From: Opitutaceae bacterium
Lineage (GTDB): Bacteria; Verrucomicrobiota; Verrucomicrobiia; Opitutales; Opitutaceae
Length of the DNA stretch: 64,000 nucleotides
NCBI GenBank assembly: GCA_028284385.1
Contig: JANQRT010000059.1
Location: forward strand, 62,001-126,000
Direction: 5' to 3'
In this document: positions 9,288 through 18,383 of the stretch, piece after piece
How the letters are laid out: the number at the start of each line of letters is the position of its first letter
How positions within the stretch are numbered: the first letter of the stretch is position 1
The notes under the pieces: model-generated
Told to the model about the DNA's origin: nothing
The model's database searches: none
Seen by the model: the letters and a program-made list of their open reading frames with translations, nothing else
Position numbers and translations under genes: made by a program

Positions 9288-10310
9288 ATGAAACTTAGGC
9301 CCATAGCTTTCGTCTCGCTTGTCGCTGTCTCGCTTGCCGGCTATGCGGGATATCTAAGTTTTGAGAATAGTCGTCTCAAAGACCGATTGGCGGAGTACGA
9401 AAGCGGCGAATCGGTTTCTGCGGAATCGCAAACGCCGGATCAGCTTGAAGAAACGACTGCGGAAGCTGAGGTTTCATTAGGAGAAAATGCTTCTGGAGAG
9501 ATCGCTCGGGTGGAGGAAGCGTCGCCGTCTGAACCCGACCGCCAACAACGCAGATTCGAAGGACGACAGGAACGTATCAAACGCATGCTCGCCATGCTTG
9601 AGGATCCCGAGTCTAGATTGGACCTGATCGAGCGCAATATGGGTCGCATCGATCAGAGGTTTGCTGCCTTTTTCAAAACCCTAGATCTTTCCGCTGAGGA
9701 AATGGATCTTCTTAAAACGCTCATGGCGGAGCGAGAGCTCAAGCGGTTCGAGGGCCAAATGAGAATGGCTACCGCAGATGAAGCTGATCGTGAGGGGATT
9801 CGAGAGGAAACGATTCTGGAGCGTGAATTGCTCGCTCAGGATATCAACGATTTACTGGGAGAAGAAGATGCCGCCAGGCTTAGCGCCTATACTGACGGCC
9901 TTCCCTACCGTCGAGATGTCGAAGAGCTATCACAGTCGCTTAGCTACACGGATTTCCCGCTCAGCGAATCGCAAAGCGAATCGATTATCAGCGCCTACAC
10001 GAATGTGGCTAAGAATTTTGAATACACGAATGATTTCGGAGGTCGGACTCGAGGTCAGCCTGAAAATTTCACACCTGAGACGGTATCCACCTATTTGGCA
10101 GAAAAGGAGGCCTTCGATAATCTGGTGCTCGAGCAAGTCGCTACCTCCTTAAACGACAATCAGCTTGCGAGTCTTGCCGAGAAGCAGATGCTGGATCGCC
10201 AGCAGGCTTCGCGTCGAATGGAGATGATGCTTGAGTCCGATGGCGGCGGTGGCGGTCGAGGCGGATTTGGCCGAGGAGGTCCTGGTGGCGGTGGGCGTCC
10301 GGGGTTTTAA
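9288..10310 (+). CDS. Hypothetical membrane-anchored, charged coil protein with Gly-rich tail
   Basis: I do not recognise a family. The 340-residue product starts with a single hydrophobic segment (about 5-25) with no clear cleavage site, so it may be an anchored periplasmic protein or have a signal peptide. Residues 30-220 are highly charged and helical, rich in Glu and Arg with heptad-like patterns. The last 25 residues are almost all Gly, Arg, Pro and Phe (GGGGRGGFGRGG). The layout recalls heavy-metal-resistor/Spy-like periplasmic helical proteins, but I see no signature that proves it. ATG at 9288 is chosen over TTG two codons upstream. It is transcribed away from uppS and its stop overlaps the pyrC stop by four bases. 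Confidence 0.6.
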   Translation: MKLRPIAFVSLVAVSLAGYAGYLSFENSRLKDRLAEYESGESVSAESQTPDQLEETTAEAEVSLGENASGEIARVEEASPSEPDRQQRRFEGRQERIKRMLAMLEDPESRLDLIERNMGRIDQRFAAFFKTLDLSAEEMDLLKTLMAERELKRFEGQMRMATADEADREGIREETILERELLAQDINDLLGEEDAARLSAYTDGLPYRRDVEELSQSLSYTDFPLSESQSESIISAYTNVAKNFEYTNDFGGRTRGQPENFTPETVSTYLAEKEAFDNLVLEQVATSLNDNQLASLAEKQMLDRQQASRRMEMMLESDGGGGGRGGFGRGGPGGGGRPGF

Positions 10311-11608
10311 TCGCCCTGCAAGATTCGCCCCTCATCAAATACGAGTCTTCCGTTAACAAAGGTCTTTTTCACTCTTCCCTTCAGTGGCTTGCCGATCCAG
10401 GGCGAATTGGACGATTTGCTCAGAAAGGAGTCCTTCGCAGGAGTCCATTCCTCGTTAGGATCGAAAATCGTCACGTCTGCGGACCTGTTGGTATCCAAGG
10501 TTCCCTTATCGAGTTTTAGAATGTCCGATGGTCGATTGGTTAGCAGTGCTATAGTTCTGATCAAGGACAGCTTTTCGCTGTGGTAAAGTTCCTCAAGCGC
10601 GATGCTCAAAGCGGTTTCCAGACCAATCACGCCGAAGGGCGCGTAGTCGAACTCCACTTCCTTTTCGTAGTCGGTGTGAGGCGCATGACCTGTCGCAATG
10701 CAGTCAATGGTCCCGTCTTCCAGACCCTCTATAAGGGCTAAGCGATCCTCTTCGCTCCGCAATGGGGGATTCATTTTGAAGTTGGTATCAAAGCCCTCTA
10801 CTTCGGCATCTGTCAGAGCTATGTGATGGGGCGTTGCCTCGGCCGTGACGTTCGCGCCCCTCGCTTTCGCTCTCCTTATTATTTCAACAGCTGTCCGAGA
10901 GCTGATATGCTGCATGTGAATATGAGCTCCTGTCGATGAAGAAAGAATCACATTTCTGGATACGACAATGTCTTCAGCTTCTCTTGGACTGCCAATCAGT
11001 CCTAGTTTTGTCGATACAAAACCCTCGTTAACGACCCCGTCCTTGTTCAGTGACTCGTCCTGACAATGATCGATGACCGGTATGCCGAACATATGAGCGT
11101 ACTGTATCGCCCTTCGCATCAGGCCGTTGTCCTGCACGCACTTGCCTCCTTCGGAAATGGCGACGATTCCCGCTTTGCTCAAAGAACCTGTTGGAGCCAG
11201 GCGCTTGCCTTCCATGCCTACGGTTATGCAACCGGTAGGGAACACGTTGACGACGGCTTCGCGCTCGATGGCGTCTTTGATGTATTGAATGGTCCCTGCC
11301 GAATCTGCAGGAGGGTTTGTGTTGGGCATGCAAATCACGCTCGTGAAACCGCCCGCAGCTGCGGCGCTAGTGCCTGTGAAAATCGTTTCCTTATGCGTTT
11401 GGCCGGGAACGCGAAAGTGGACGTGGAGATCAACCAGGCCTGGACAGACGATCAAGCCGGACGCGTCATGAACGACTGCATTGCTCGCCATTTCGTCAGA
11501 GGGTCTATCTGCGAATTTCCCGTCCACGATGAAAAGGTCGCCTACCTCGTCGCGATCGTTTTTCGGATCGATTATCCTGCCATTCTTAATGCAAATCGCT
11601 TCGCTCAT
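10307..11608 (-). CDS. pyrC: Dihydroorotase, class I
   Basis: Dihydroorotase closes carbamoyl aspartate to dihydroorotate in pyrimidine synthesis. The 433-residue length and motifs match the long class I type. The zinc motif is GLVDLHVHFRVPGQTHKE (about 57-75), the carboxylated-lysine region and later histidines follow (IDHCQDE, HMQHISS, AEATPHH), and the catalytic Asp is in ATGHAPHTD (about 306). It is the third gene of pyrR-pyrB-pyrC, 19 bases after pyrB. Confidence 0.95.
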   Translation of the reverse strand: MSEAICIKNGRIIDPKNDRDEVGDLFIVDGKFADRPSDEMASNAVVHDASGLIVCPGLVDLHVHFRVPGQTHKETIFTGTSAAAAGGFTSVICMPNTNPPADSAGTIQYIKDAIEREAVVNVFPTGCITVGMEGKRLAPTGSLSKAGIVAISEGGKCVQDNGLMRRAIQYAHMFGIPVIDHCQDESLNKDGVVNEGFVSTKLGLIGSPREAEDIVVSRNVILSSSTGAHIHMQHISSRTAVEIIRRAKARGANVTAEATPHHIALTDAEVEGFDTNFKMNPPLRSEEDRLALIEGLEDGTIDCIATGHAPHTDYEKEVEFDYAPFGVIGLETALSIALEELYHSEKLSLIRTIALLTNRPSDILKLDKGTLDTNRSADVTIFDPNEEWTPAKDSFLSKSSNSPWIGKPLKGRVKKTFVNGRLVFDEGRILQGD

Positions 11609-11627
11609 ATCGCTTTGAAACTCCTTG

Positions 11628-12587
11628 TCATTGACTGGCGGCTACGGCTCCAGCCTTTCCACCCGAGCATAGATAAAGGGCCGCCATTCGGACGGCGAGG
11701 CCGTTGGTGACCTGCTCGAGGATTACCGATTGATCCGAGTCGGCCAGCTCGGAATCGATTTCGACGCCACGATTGATTGGACCGGGATGCATGATAATCG
11801 CGTCCTCGCGCAGCCATGACAGTCTCGTCTTGTTCAACCCGAACATGCTGGTGTATTCGTTTAGCGATGGAAATGCCGAAGCATTCTGACGTTCATGTTG
11901 TATTCGAAGCAGCATGACGGCTTCTTTGTCCTCTAGAGCCGACTTCAAATCGTGAGACACCTTGACTCCCATTTTTTCGAATTCATGAGGCACTAGAGTT
12001 GAAGGTCCAACTAGAGTGACCTTTGCGCCCAGCTTGGTCATAGCCCAGATGTTCGATCGGGCGACGCGACTGTATAGAATATCGCCTAGGATGGCGATCT
12101 TTCGCTCTTTTAAGGATCCCCATTTCTCTTTGAGAGTGAAACAGTCTAAAAGCGCTTGAGTCGGGTGTTCATGAGCGCCGTCTCCGGCATTCAGTATTGG
12201 AAGATCTAATACTTGGGCTATGTATCCAGAAGATCCCGGAGCCGAGTGCCGCATTACGATAATGTCCGCCTGTAGTGATCGAATTGTCTCCACCGTGTCC
12301 CGCAGCGTTTCCCCTTTGGTTGTGGAACTGGTTTTCATGTCCAGCGAGAGAACGTCGGCGCTGAGTCGCTTAGCCGCCATCTCGAACGCTACTCGGGTCC
12401 GCGTGCTCGGCTCGAAGAAGAGTTGAACGACAGTTTTGCCGCGGAGGGCGGGGGTTTTGGCAGTCTTTCGACCGAGGATTCGTTTAAAGGCTTCAGCGGT
12501 TTCGAAAATAGTCTCTATTTCCTCAACATCCAGTTCCTCGATTGATATCAGGTCTTTGCGATTCCAGGGCATTCCTGAAAAGGCCAT
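11628..12587 (-). CDS. pyrB: Aspartate carbamoyltransferase catalytic chain
   Basis: A 319-residue ATCase that makes carbamoyl aspartate. The carbamoyl-phosphate loop is FEPSTRTRVAFE (about 57-68), followed by the 80s loop SSTTKGETLRDT, the HPTQALLD motif (about 141-148) and the HPGPINRGVE motif near 265-275. No pyrI gene lies beside it; the regulatory chain is usually absent when pyrB pairs directly with pyrC as here. It starts seven bases after the pyrR stop, so the two are cotranscribed. An alternative ATG five codons later is possible. Confidence 0.96.
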   Translation of the reverse strand: MAFSGMPWNRKDLISIEELDVEEIETIFETAEAFKRILGRKTAKTPALRGKTVVQLFFEPSTRTRVAFEMAAKRLSADVLSLDMKTSSTTKGETLRDTVETIRSLQADIIVMRHSAPGSSGYIAQVLDLPILNAGDGAHEHPTQALLDCFTLKEKWGSLKERKIAILGDILYSRVARSNIWAMTKLGAKVTLVGPSTLVPHEFEKMGVKVSHDLKSALEDKEAVMLLRIQHERQNASAFPSLNEYTSMFGLNKTRLSWLREDAIIMHPGPINRGVEIDSELADSDQSVILEQVTNGLAVRMAALYLCSGGKAGAVAASQ

Positions 12588-12593
12588 CCAGCG

Positions 12594-13142
12594 CTATGCT
12601 GAAAGAATGTCAATGCGCGACTTCTCGATCTCTTCAGGAAACAGGTTTACCTCTACCTTCTCGTCCGTTGTCGTTTCGACTTTCAACCCCACATAATTGG
12701 CCTCGATGGGCAGGCGACGATTTCCCCGATCCACCAGCACCGCCAACTCGATCTTGCAAGGACGACCCATCGAATGCACTTCCGACATCGCCGCTCGAAC
12801 CGTTCGGCCGGAGAAAAGCACATCGTCGACCAGGATGATCACCGCATCCTCGGGATCATGAGCCATTTCAGTTCCCTCGACTTCCTTAGTGATCGGATTT
12901 TGGCCAATATCGTCCCTGTAAAAGGAAATGTCGATCACCGCTTTATGGGCCTTCTTTTCTGCAGTAGACGAAATCTTTTGGCAAAGAATCTCGCTGAACG
13001 GAACGCCACCGTTCGCAATGCCTGCCAATACTAGATTCTCCGTTTCGGGGTGAGCTTGGGATATCTGGTCGGCAAGTTTTTCTATGGCCTGCTCGATTTC
13101 CGATGATGATATGCTTTTCTTAAGGCTCACGCTTTCTTTCAT
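12594..13142 (-). CDS. pyrR: PyrR bifunctional regulator / uracil phosphoribosyltransferase
   Basis: PyrR is an RNA-binding phosphoribosyltransferase-fold protein that senses UMP/UTP and regulates the pyr operon; many also have UPRTase activity. The PRPP-binding loop is VIILVDDVLFSGRT and the C-terminal block LVDRGNRRLPIEANYVG is typical. The frame stays open to 13253, but the family normally begins just ahead of a helix like the one at MKESVSLKKSI. Starting at 13142 gives 182 residues, the standard length, and leaves the upstream part as leader. The leader holds a PyrR-like hairpin (13240-13253). First gene of pyrR-pyrB-pyrC. Confidence 0.92.
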   Translation of the reverse strand: MKESVSLKKSISSSEIEQAIEKLADQISQAHPETENLVLAGIANGGVPFSEILCQKISSTAEKKAHKAVIDISFYRDDIGQNPITKEVEGTEMAHDPEDAVIILVDDVLFSGRTVRAAMSEVHSMGRPCKIELAVLVDRGNRRLPIEANYVGLKVETTTDEKVEVNLFPEEIEKSRIDILSA

Positions 13143-13239
13143 AGATCTAACTTTCGGCTCCGGTAAAGCTGAAATAGGTTGTACGATACCATTGTTTGCA
13201 AAAATGAAGCGAATCTTGTCCATCAGGAGGAAGGTCGGA

Positions 13240-13253
13240 TTGCTCTCTGGCAA
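13240..13253 (-). promoter_or_regulatory. Candidate PyrR-binding hairpin in the pyr leader
   Basis: On the minus strand the sequence reads TTGCCAGAGAGCAA, a 4-bp stem (TTGC/GCAA) closing the hexaloop CAGAGA. The known PyrR-binding loop of Bacillus has consensus CCNGNGAG in a C-closed hexaloop; the core CCAGAGAG is matched here with different but complementary stem bases. It lies about 98 bases upstream of the preferred pyrR start. The stem is short and I see no classical antiterminator/terminator pair, so the mechanism would have to be inferred. Confidence 0.5.
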
Positions 13254-13292
13254 CAGGAGTCTAATCGCCTTAAAAACTAAACTAATGGCTAA

Positions 13293-15782
13293 TCATTGGA
13301 AACTGCCGTTAACTTGAGCTAGACGGTAGAAAGTGTTCTCGTTTTTATCTACGACCGTTCGTCGTATTTCCACGTTTCCCACGCTTTGTGTGTGGATCGA
13401 CGTCGCATCTAACGGCTCCCAATTGGTCAAGTCATTAGATTTTAGGATCTGGGGCGCAAATTCACTTTGGATACGCGACACGGGATATTCAAGGTATCGT
13501 TCGCCCGAAATTTCCTTTATCGCAAATGAAGGAGCGTCGTGAATTTTTGGATGCGTTCCAAACAATAATTCCATGCTATTGGAATAGCCATCATTATCCG
13601 GATCGGCTTCATCCCCCCAAACGCTTTCCCTCAGGCCTGGGTCTTGCCTCTGCTTTGGAAAATAAAAACCAAGCCAATCTTCTTTGCTTTCGATTATCGG
13701 ATCCAACGCATCAACATGAAATGCTTCGATGTTGGTTTTCGCTATGTAAACGATGTTGCCGACAAGTTCGATATCTCGAATATTTTGTCCGTATAATATA
13801 CTAGTATTCGCTGATCCGATTGATATCAAATTCTTCGGATCGGTTACATCCACTACCTCAAAGCTAAAATAAGTATCCACTATTGCTATATTAGAAAATA
13901 TCTCAAAGTAGCTGTTGGCCGGAACCGAAAAAAGCTCCTCTTTGATTGCTATCAATTCCCATGGAGACTTTGTCGTATCGTAGGAGTAAAACCCACTTTC
14001 TTTTCGAAATTGGACGGTCGGATCGACTAGATTTTCCGGTTCGAACTGTTCTGGATGGGCCATAAAAAAGGCGTGCCCGTCAGAAAACATCAGACTATGA
14101 AACCCAGTTGGCTTTATTGGAGTTTGGCTTGTGACCGTGAACTTCGGTCCGCCAATCGGCCCCGTTACATATGTCTCTATTTTCAATCCATGCGGAAAAT
14201 CGGGAACCTCGCTTTGATAATCCAGCATTGTTAGAGCTGTTGGATCGCTTATGTCCACCGCAGTTCGATTTCTGTGGAAATAGATTCTCTCTTCCCAAAT
14301 CGTGAAATTCGGCAAGCTGTCCACTGCAATTTGGTTGAGGATAATGGGACTTGATGGATTCGATATATCGATCTGAAGTAAATGTCCCTTTCCACTGGTA
14401 TCATCTACGCCAACGTATGCGAGTTCTCCAATTAAAGCTAATTGAGGAAGCTTTGATGGCTCGTGATCCGCGATTATAATCGATGAAATCAGGTTTGGGT
14501 CTATTGGATCGTTTATCTCGTAAATATGAAGGGTCTTGTCATCAAATACGAAGGCTTGGTTGCCCTCTACAAACACGCTATCGGCTGAATGCATGCCTCG
14601 TTCCCTGCCAAGTAGTTCGAGGCTACCGTCTGGTCGCATTCCTAGCATGCTTAATCCTCCGAATCCATCCGCCGAATACAAAATGCCGTCTTTCACGGCA
14701 ATTGAACCCGTGGTTCTACTGGTGACTTCAAATTCGCTAAGGAGTTCGATGTTTGTGGGATCGGAAACATCGAGGACCAAATGGCCGTTTTGTCCCAGGG
14801 CCACGCTAGCTAGATTGCCATGTACATCTATATCATTGATGAAGCCCCCGACCAGAAAGGAATCGACAATGGTTGGATCTGAGGGGTCGCTTACATCAAC
14901 TACAAGAACTCCTTCACCAGACCTTCCTGAGATATCGCCAGCTGAGAATACGTAATCGCCTTTAACGGCTAAATTAGGCCGCCTGCCCCCGATTGTATTT
15001 TCGGTTGGTATGCCTGCGACTCGGCCACCAAAAGTTAAGTTGGATTGATTGTCTGACAAAAAGTGCGACTTAAACCATCCACCATCTAATGTGAAAATGC
15101 GCTCTCCCTCCACAATGACTGTATCATTTTCATCATTCCTAGAGAATAGCTCCCCTCTTTCAATGTTCCTTGGATCGGTGATGTCGAAGATTTCAATGCC
15201 TTTTGTCCCCTGAGAGACAGCTGCTATTTTCCCATCAACCGAAATCGTTCTGGCCCAATGATTTCGTTCAAGTTCAACCCATTCGATCAGTTCTGGAGCC
15301 GATGGCACCTGAAGGCTGAAAATACCTAATCCTTCCTCACTGCTCACGACGTAGAGAAAGCCATTATCAATTTCAAGGTCTTCTCCATCCTCAATTTGAA
15401 TCGGCCAACCGATTTCGATAAATTGATTATTAGAGTCCAACTCTAGTATATGAAGACGATCGCCACCAAGGACATAGATGGTCTTATCGTTCACATCTAT
15501 TTCGTCTATATGAAAATTATTCGTAACCCGTTTAGATGAAATGAGCGTAATCGCTTGCGGGTTGGAGATGTCATAAAGGTCAAGGGCCTCCTTGTTAGCG
15601 GCGAGCAGTCTTTCCCCCCAAATTTTCACGCGATAGTAAGAGCCGCCTTCCTCTGCCGGCCAGGTAGCGATTTTACGAACAGAAGCGCCACTCGAAGTCG
15701 GCAAGATCTCTACATGAAACCAACCTGCTATACTAATCAGCAGAATGTTTCTCCAAAGCTCCACTGCTCCTTTCACAACCAC
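13293..15782 (-). CDS. Secreted LVIVD-repeat beta-propeller protein
   Basis: An 829-residue exported protein with an N-terminal hydrophobic segment (about 9-25). The body is made of repeated units of the LVIVD type, each with a core such as LDLYDISNPQAI, IEIFDITDPRNI, VLVVDVSDPSDP, LVLDVSDPTNI and FEVVDVTDPKNL, separated by about 40-45 residues, expected to form beta-propellers. Near the C-terminus is a calcium-type repeat DPDNDGYSNSMELLFGT followed by a beta-rich tail, common in secreted Verrucomicrobiota proteins. The substrate or partner is unknown. The start is uncertain: 15782 is a GTG, with two further in-frame GTGs in the next six codons. A small inverted repeat (15790-15807) lies just ahead of it. 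Confidence 0.8.
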   Translation of the reverse strand: MVVKGAVELWRNILLISIAGWFHVEILPTSSGASVRKIATWPAEEGGSYYRVKIWGERLLAANKEALDLYDISNPQAITLISSKRVTNNFHIDEIDVNDKTIYVLGGDRLHILELDSNNQFIEIGWPIQIEDGEDLEIDNGFLYVVSSEEGLGIFSLQVPSAPELIEWVELERNHWARTISVDGKIAAVSQGTKGIEIFDITDPRNIERGELFSRNDENDTVIVEGERIFTLDGGWFKSHFLSDNQSNLTFGGRVAGIPTENTIGGRRPNLAVKGDYVFSAGDISGRSGEGVLVVDVSDPSDPTIVDSFLVGGFINDIDVHGNLASVALGQNGHLVLDVSDPTNIELLSEFEVTSRTTGSIAVKDGILYSADGFGGLSMLGMRPDGSLELLGRERGMHSADSVFVEGNQAFVFDDKTLHIYEINDPIDPNLISSIIIADHEPSKLPQLALIGELAYVGVDDTSGKGHLLQIDISNPSSPIILNQIAVDSLPNFTIWEERIYFHRNRTAVDISDPTALTMLDYQSEVPDFPHGLKIETYVTGPIGGPKFTVTSQTPIKPTGFHSLMFSDGHAFFMAHPEQFEPENLVDPTVQFRKESGFYSYDTTKSPWELIAIKEELFSVPANSYFEIFSNIAIVDTYFSFEVVDVTDPKNLISIGSANTSILYGQNIRDIELVGNIVYIAKTNIEAFHVDALDPIIESKEDWLGFYFPKQRQDPGLRESVWGDEADPDNDGYSNSMELLFGTHPKIHDAPSFAIKEISGERYLEYPVSRIQSEFAPQILKSNDLTNWEPLDATSIHTQSVGNVEIRRTVVDKNENTFYRLAQVNGSFQ

Positions 15783-15789
15783 AAATCAC

Positions 15790-15807
15790 AGTGTAGTGGA
15801 TTACACT
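15790..15807. repeat. Short inverted repeat before the LVIVD gene
   Basis: AGTGTA (15790-15795) and TACACT (15802-15807) pair perfectly around a 6-base spacer in the 39-base gap between the helicase stop and the start of the LVIVD-repeat gene. It may be an mRNA hairpin near the start codon or an operator. The evidence is only the symmetry. Confidence 0.3.
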
Positions 15808-15821
15808 TCCCCTGTCCAAGG

Positions 15822-18158
15822 TTAATCGTTCAGCCAGTCTTCAAAGTCCTTTTCGCTTAGGATCAATTTGGCCTCTTGATACTGCGATGAAAGCAGTTCT
15901 TTGGTCTTTCTCTCGGCGAACCTTTGGCAGTGCAGCAGGGCTTTCACTTTTTGACCGGGGGCCCGCACCAGTCTTCCCAAAGCCTGGTTTACTTTTTGCA
16001 TGCCTGGGTGGAGATAGGCTCTTTCAAAACCGTCTTTCGATGCCGATTCAAAGAGGTCCTTCTTGGCGTTTCGGACTACGTTGACTTCAGGTAGTGACGG
16101 GCTGACTACCATCGCCGCTTTCACCCTTCCGCCAATCAGGTCGACTCCTTCCGAGAAACTGCTGCCCATGATAAGAAAAATGGCTTCGGAAAACCGAAGG
16201 GCCTCTTCAATGAAGGCTTCCTGTTCGGTTAACGAGCCCCCACTTTCCTGGATGGCGATGCGATAGAAGGGATGCTCTTTGTCTAGCTCATCGGCTATCT
16301 TTTTTGCGTAGGCATAGCTTGGAAAAAATACGGCGATTGGAGCGTGCTTTTCAACCAGATCGGCAATGGTATGAGCTGTCTTAGGGAAAAAGCTTTCGCG
16401 TTTGCGATAACGCGTATCCACCCGAGTATCGATGGCCATGTCGTAAGCGTTTTCCAGCCAGGGTGCAGGCGGGCATAGTTTTTCTGGCGGAGCGGCCAGA
16501 TCTTGGAGACCGCAGCTTTCCAGGAAGGTCTCGAATGGAGAAAGAGTCGCTGATAGGAGGAGAGCGTTTGAAAATGACCGGATCGCGTTTCCAATGATCT
16601 TGCTTGCATCCAGACAATCGATACGCATAACTCCTGACTGTTTCAGCCAAGCTAGCAGAGGCAGCTCGAATTCCCGATGATCGCTCGCTGCTCTAGCAAT
16701 TCTCCAGATCAAGTCATTAGTTTCTGGCGACATTTCGTCGAACGGTAGCGGTTCCAGGCTGGCGACCCGACTGATCTCGTACAGAGAATCCATGAAATCG
16801 TCTATCTGTCTTGCGCTGAGCGTGTCCCCAGAATGATAGGTCAGAATGTCCTGGGAAAGCAGATCGATTATATGGCGAAGTTTAGCGGAAGCGCCAAAAC
16901 TTCGAAGCTCCTCGCTTGCAACTGAGAGTTGGAGCGCTTCGATTTCGAATGAAAAATTGGATTCGACCCTTGAGGGGAGATTGTGGGCTTCGTCGATTAC
17001 CAGAAACGTTCGACTTGGCTCGAAGTCCAGCTGGTTCTCCAGCAGACCGGCGCTGGAGGGCGAGAAGAGATAGTTGAGGTCTCCAATCCAAATGTCCCGA
17101 AATCCTAAAGCCGCTTTCATGGTTTCGTAGGGACAGATTTCTGCCGCTTCGCTTTCCGCTTTGACCTGCTCGAGATCGGTCGCCTCTCGTGTCATGAGAT
17201 GAAGCCGTTGAAGCCCGCTTTTTTCCCATTTAGTATCCAATTCGCGGATATAAGGGCAAACGCTGGACAGGCAGCGAAACTCCGAGTTCACGCAGTGCTC
17301 CTGCTTGTTTCGTATCTGCCAAAAGGTGGCCTGCGGATTGTGGCCCAAGAGGGTTTCAAGACGGCGGGTTGTCTCTATTTGACCGGTGGACTTGCTGGTC
17401 AGGTAAATGATACGATCAGCCTCGCCGTTGGACAGCTTCGACAGGGCGGCTTCCCAAGCAATGCCCGTCTTTCCGTAGCCGGTGGGCGCTTCGAGGCATA
17501 CGACATTCGTCCTGCCAAAGGCTTTTCGGAGGTCGTCTACAATGGTTTCCTGGCCGATGCGCGGCGTTTCGTAGGCTTTCTTGAATTTCAGGTCTTGCAG
17601 TCTCGTCAGCCTTTCTCGCTTCGATTCCAGAAAATCGCGAAAAGCGTCCAGATGTTTTGCCCACAGATGTGTGTCGTCATCAGAAATCAAGTACGATTGA
17701 GTGATGCCCGAATCGATCTCGACGAAAAGCAGCTCAAGCTCGATTTCCGCTTTCGCATCAATGCCGCCGTTGCGAATCAGCTGATGGTAGCAAAGCAACT
17801 GCAAGCAGTAGTGCTTGTATTGCGAGATTATCTCTTCTTTCGGGATTGGCAGCTTCGTTGAAACCGTCTTTATTTCTCGGATACGATTCTCGGCTGGGCT
17901 CAACTTGATTTGATCGATGCGGCCGTTTAACTTGAATTCCCAGCCCTTCCAAAGAACGTTTCCTTCGATGGGACTTTCGCTTTTCATGTTTTCTCCGCGA
18001 GCCTCCGATTGCTTTTGGATGGCGCTGTGCCATTGTTGTCCGGCTTGAGCCCTCCAAGCACCGTTTCCTGTCGAAATGCGAGGTCGAGGATAAACCGAGA
18101 AGTCGGAGAATTCTCCTACGCTAAGGCTAACGGTTCGGTCTGGCGCGTTGATATCCAT
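15822..18158 (-). CDS. XPD/DinG-like Fe-S DNA helicase with N-terminal nuclease-like domain
   Basis: A 778-residue SF2 helicase. Walker A is APTGYGKT (224-231) and Walker B is the DEAH box in LVIDEAHNLP (389-392). Four cysteines between them (Cys289, Cys296, Cys301, Cys342) match the 4Fe-4S cluster of the XPD/DinG/Rad3 family. The C-terminal helicase motifs are GSSFSEGVDLIGG and QALGRLVRAPGQ. Residues 60-150 look like a PD-(D/E)XK nuclease fold, with LNGRIDQI (Asp82) and REIKT (Glu95, Lys97). Such enzymes unwind DNA in repair; the nuclease-like part could cleave or only bind DNA. It is probably a single-gene unit. The frame is open without ATG up to 18320, but the VSLSVGEF block shortly after 18158 supports the given start. 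Confidence 0.87.
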   Translation of the reverse strand: MDINAPDRTVSLSVGEFSDFSVYPRPRISTGNGAWRAQAGQQWHSAIQKQSEARGENMKSESPIEGNVLWKGWEFKLNGRIDQIKLSPAENRIREIKTVSTKLPIPKEEIISQYKHYCLQLLCYHQLIRNGGIDAKAEIELELLFVEIDSGITQSYLISDDDTHLWAKHLDAFRDFLESKRERLTRLQDLKFKKAYETPRIGQETIVDDLRKAFGRTNVVCLEAPTGYGKTGIAWEAALSKLSNGEADRIIYLTSKSTGQIETTRRLETLLGHNPQATFWQIRNKQEHCVNSEFRCLSSVCPYIRELDTKWEKSGLQRLHLMTREATDLEQVKAESEAAEICPYETMKAALGFRDIWIGDLNYLFSPSSAGLLENQLDFEPSRTFLVIDEAHNLPSRVESNFSFEIEALQLSVASEELRSFGASAKLRHIIDLLSQDILTYHSGDTLSARQIDDFMDSLYEISRVASLEPLPFDEMSPETNDLIWRIARAASDHREFELPLLAWLKQSGVMRIDCLDASKIIGNAIRSFSNALLLSATLSPFETFLESCGLQDLAAPPEKLCPPAPWLENAYDMAIDTRVDTRYRKRESFFPKTAHTIADLVEKHAPIAVFFPSYAYAKKIADELDKEHPFYRIAIQESGGSLTEQEAFIEEALRFSEAIFLIMGSSFSEGVDLIGGRVKAAMVVSPSLPEVNVVRNAKKDLFESASKDGFERAYLHPGMQKVNQALGRLVRAPGQKVKALLHCQRFAERKTKELLSSQYQEAKLILSEKDFEDWLND

Positions 18159-18383
18159 GCTCTTGCGGAGCCAAATTGGGGTAGCGATTTGCTCAGGGCA
18201 AGTCTGGTCGCTGAAGCGCTTTTCTTGGAATCGAATTGCGTCGGGAGACCGCGATTCAACCTGGTTTATGAAGATGGTACGCGACCTTCCGGCATACGTG
18301 ATTGATTCGAAATCTATATATCATCGCTTTATCACTAGGAGGGCTCTAAGAATCATCCCGCTTTTGCCGATTAATAAAGAATC

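Noticed and set aside
11066..11710. A 214-codon plus-strand open frame
   Set aside because: It is antisense to pyrC and pyrB, crossing their junction, with no recognisable features.
17199..17861. A 220-codon plus-strand open frame
   Set aside because: It is antisense to the helicase gene and is a by-product of its codon use.
18159..18320. N-terminal extension of the helicase
   Set aside because: The frame is open but contains no ATG, and the conserved-looking N-terminus begins just after 18158. It remains a weak possibility with an alternative start.
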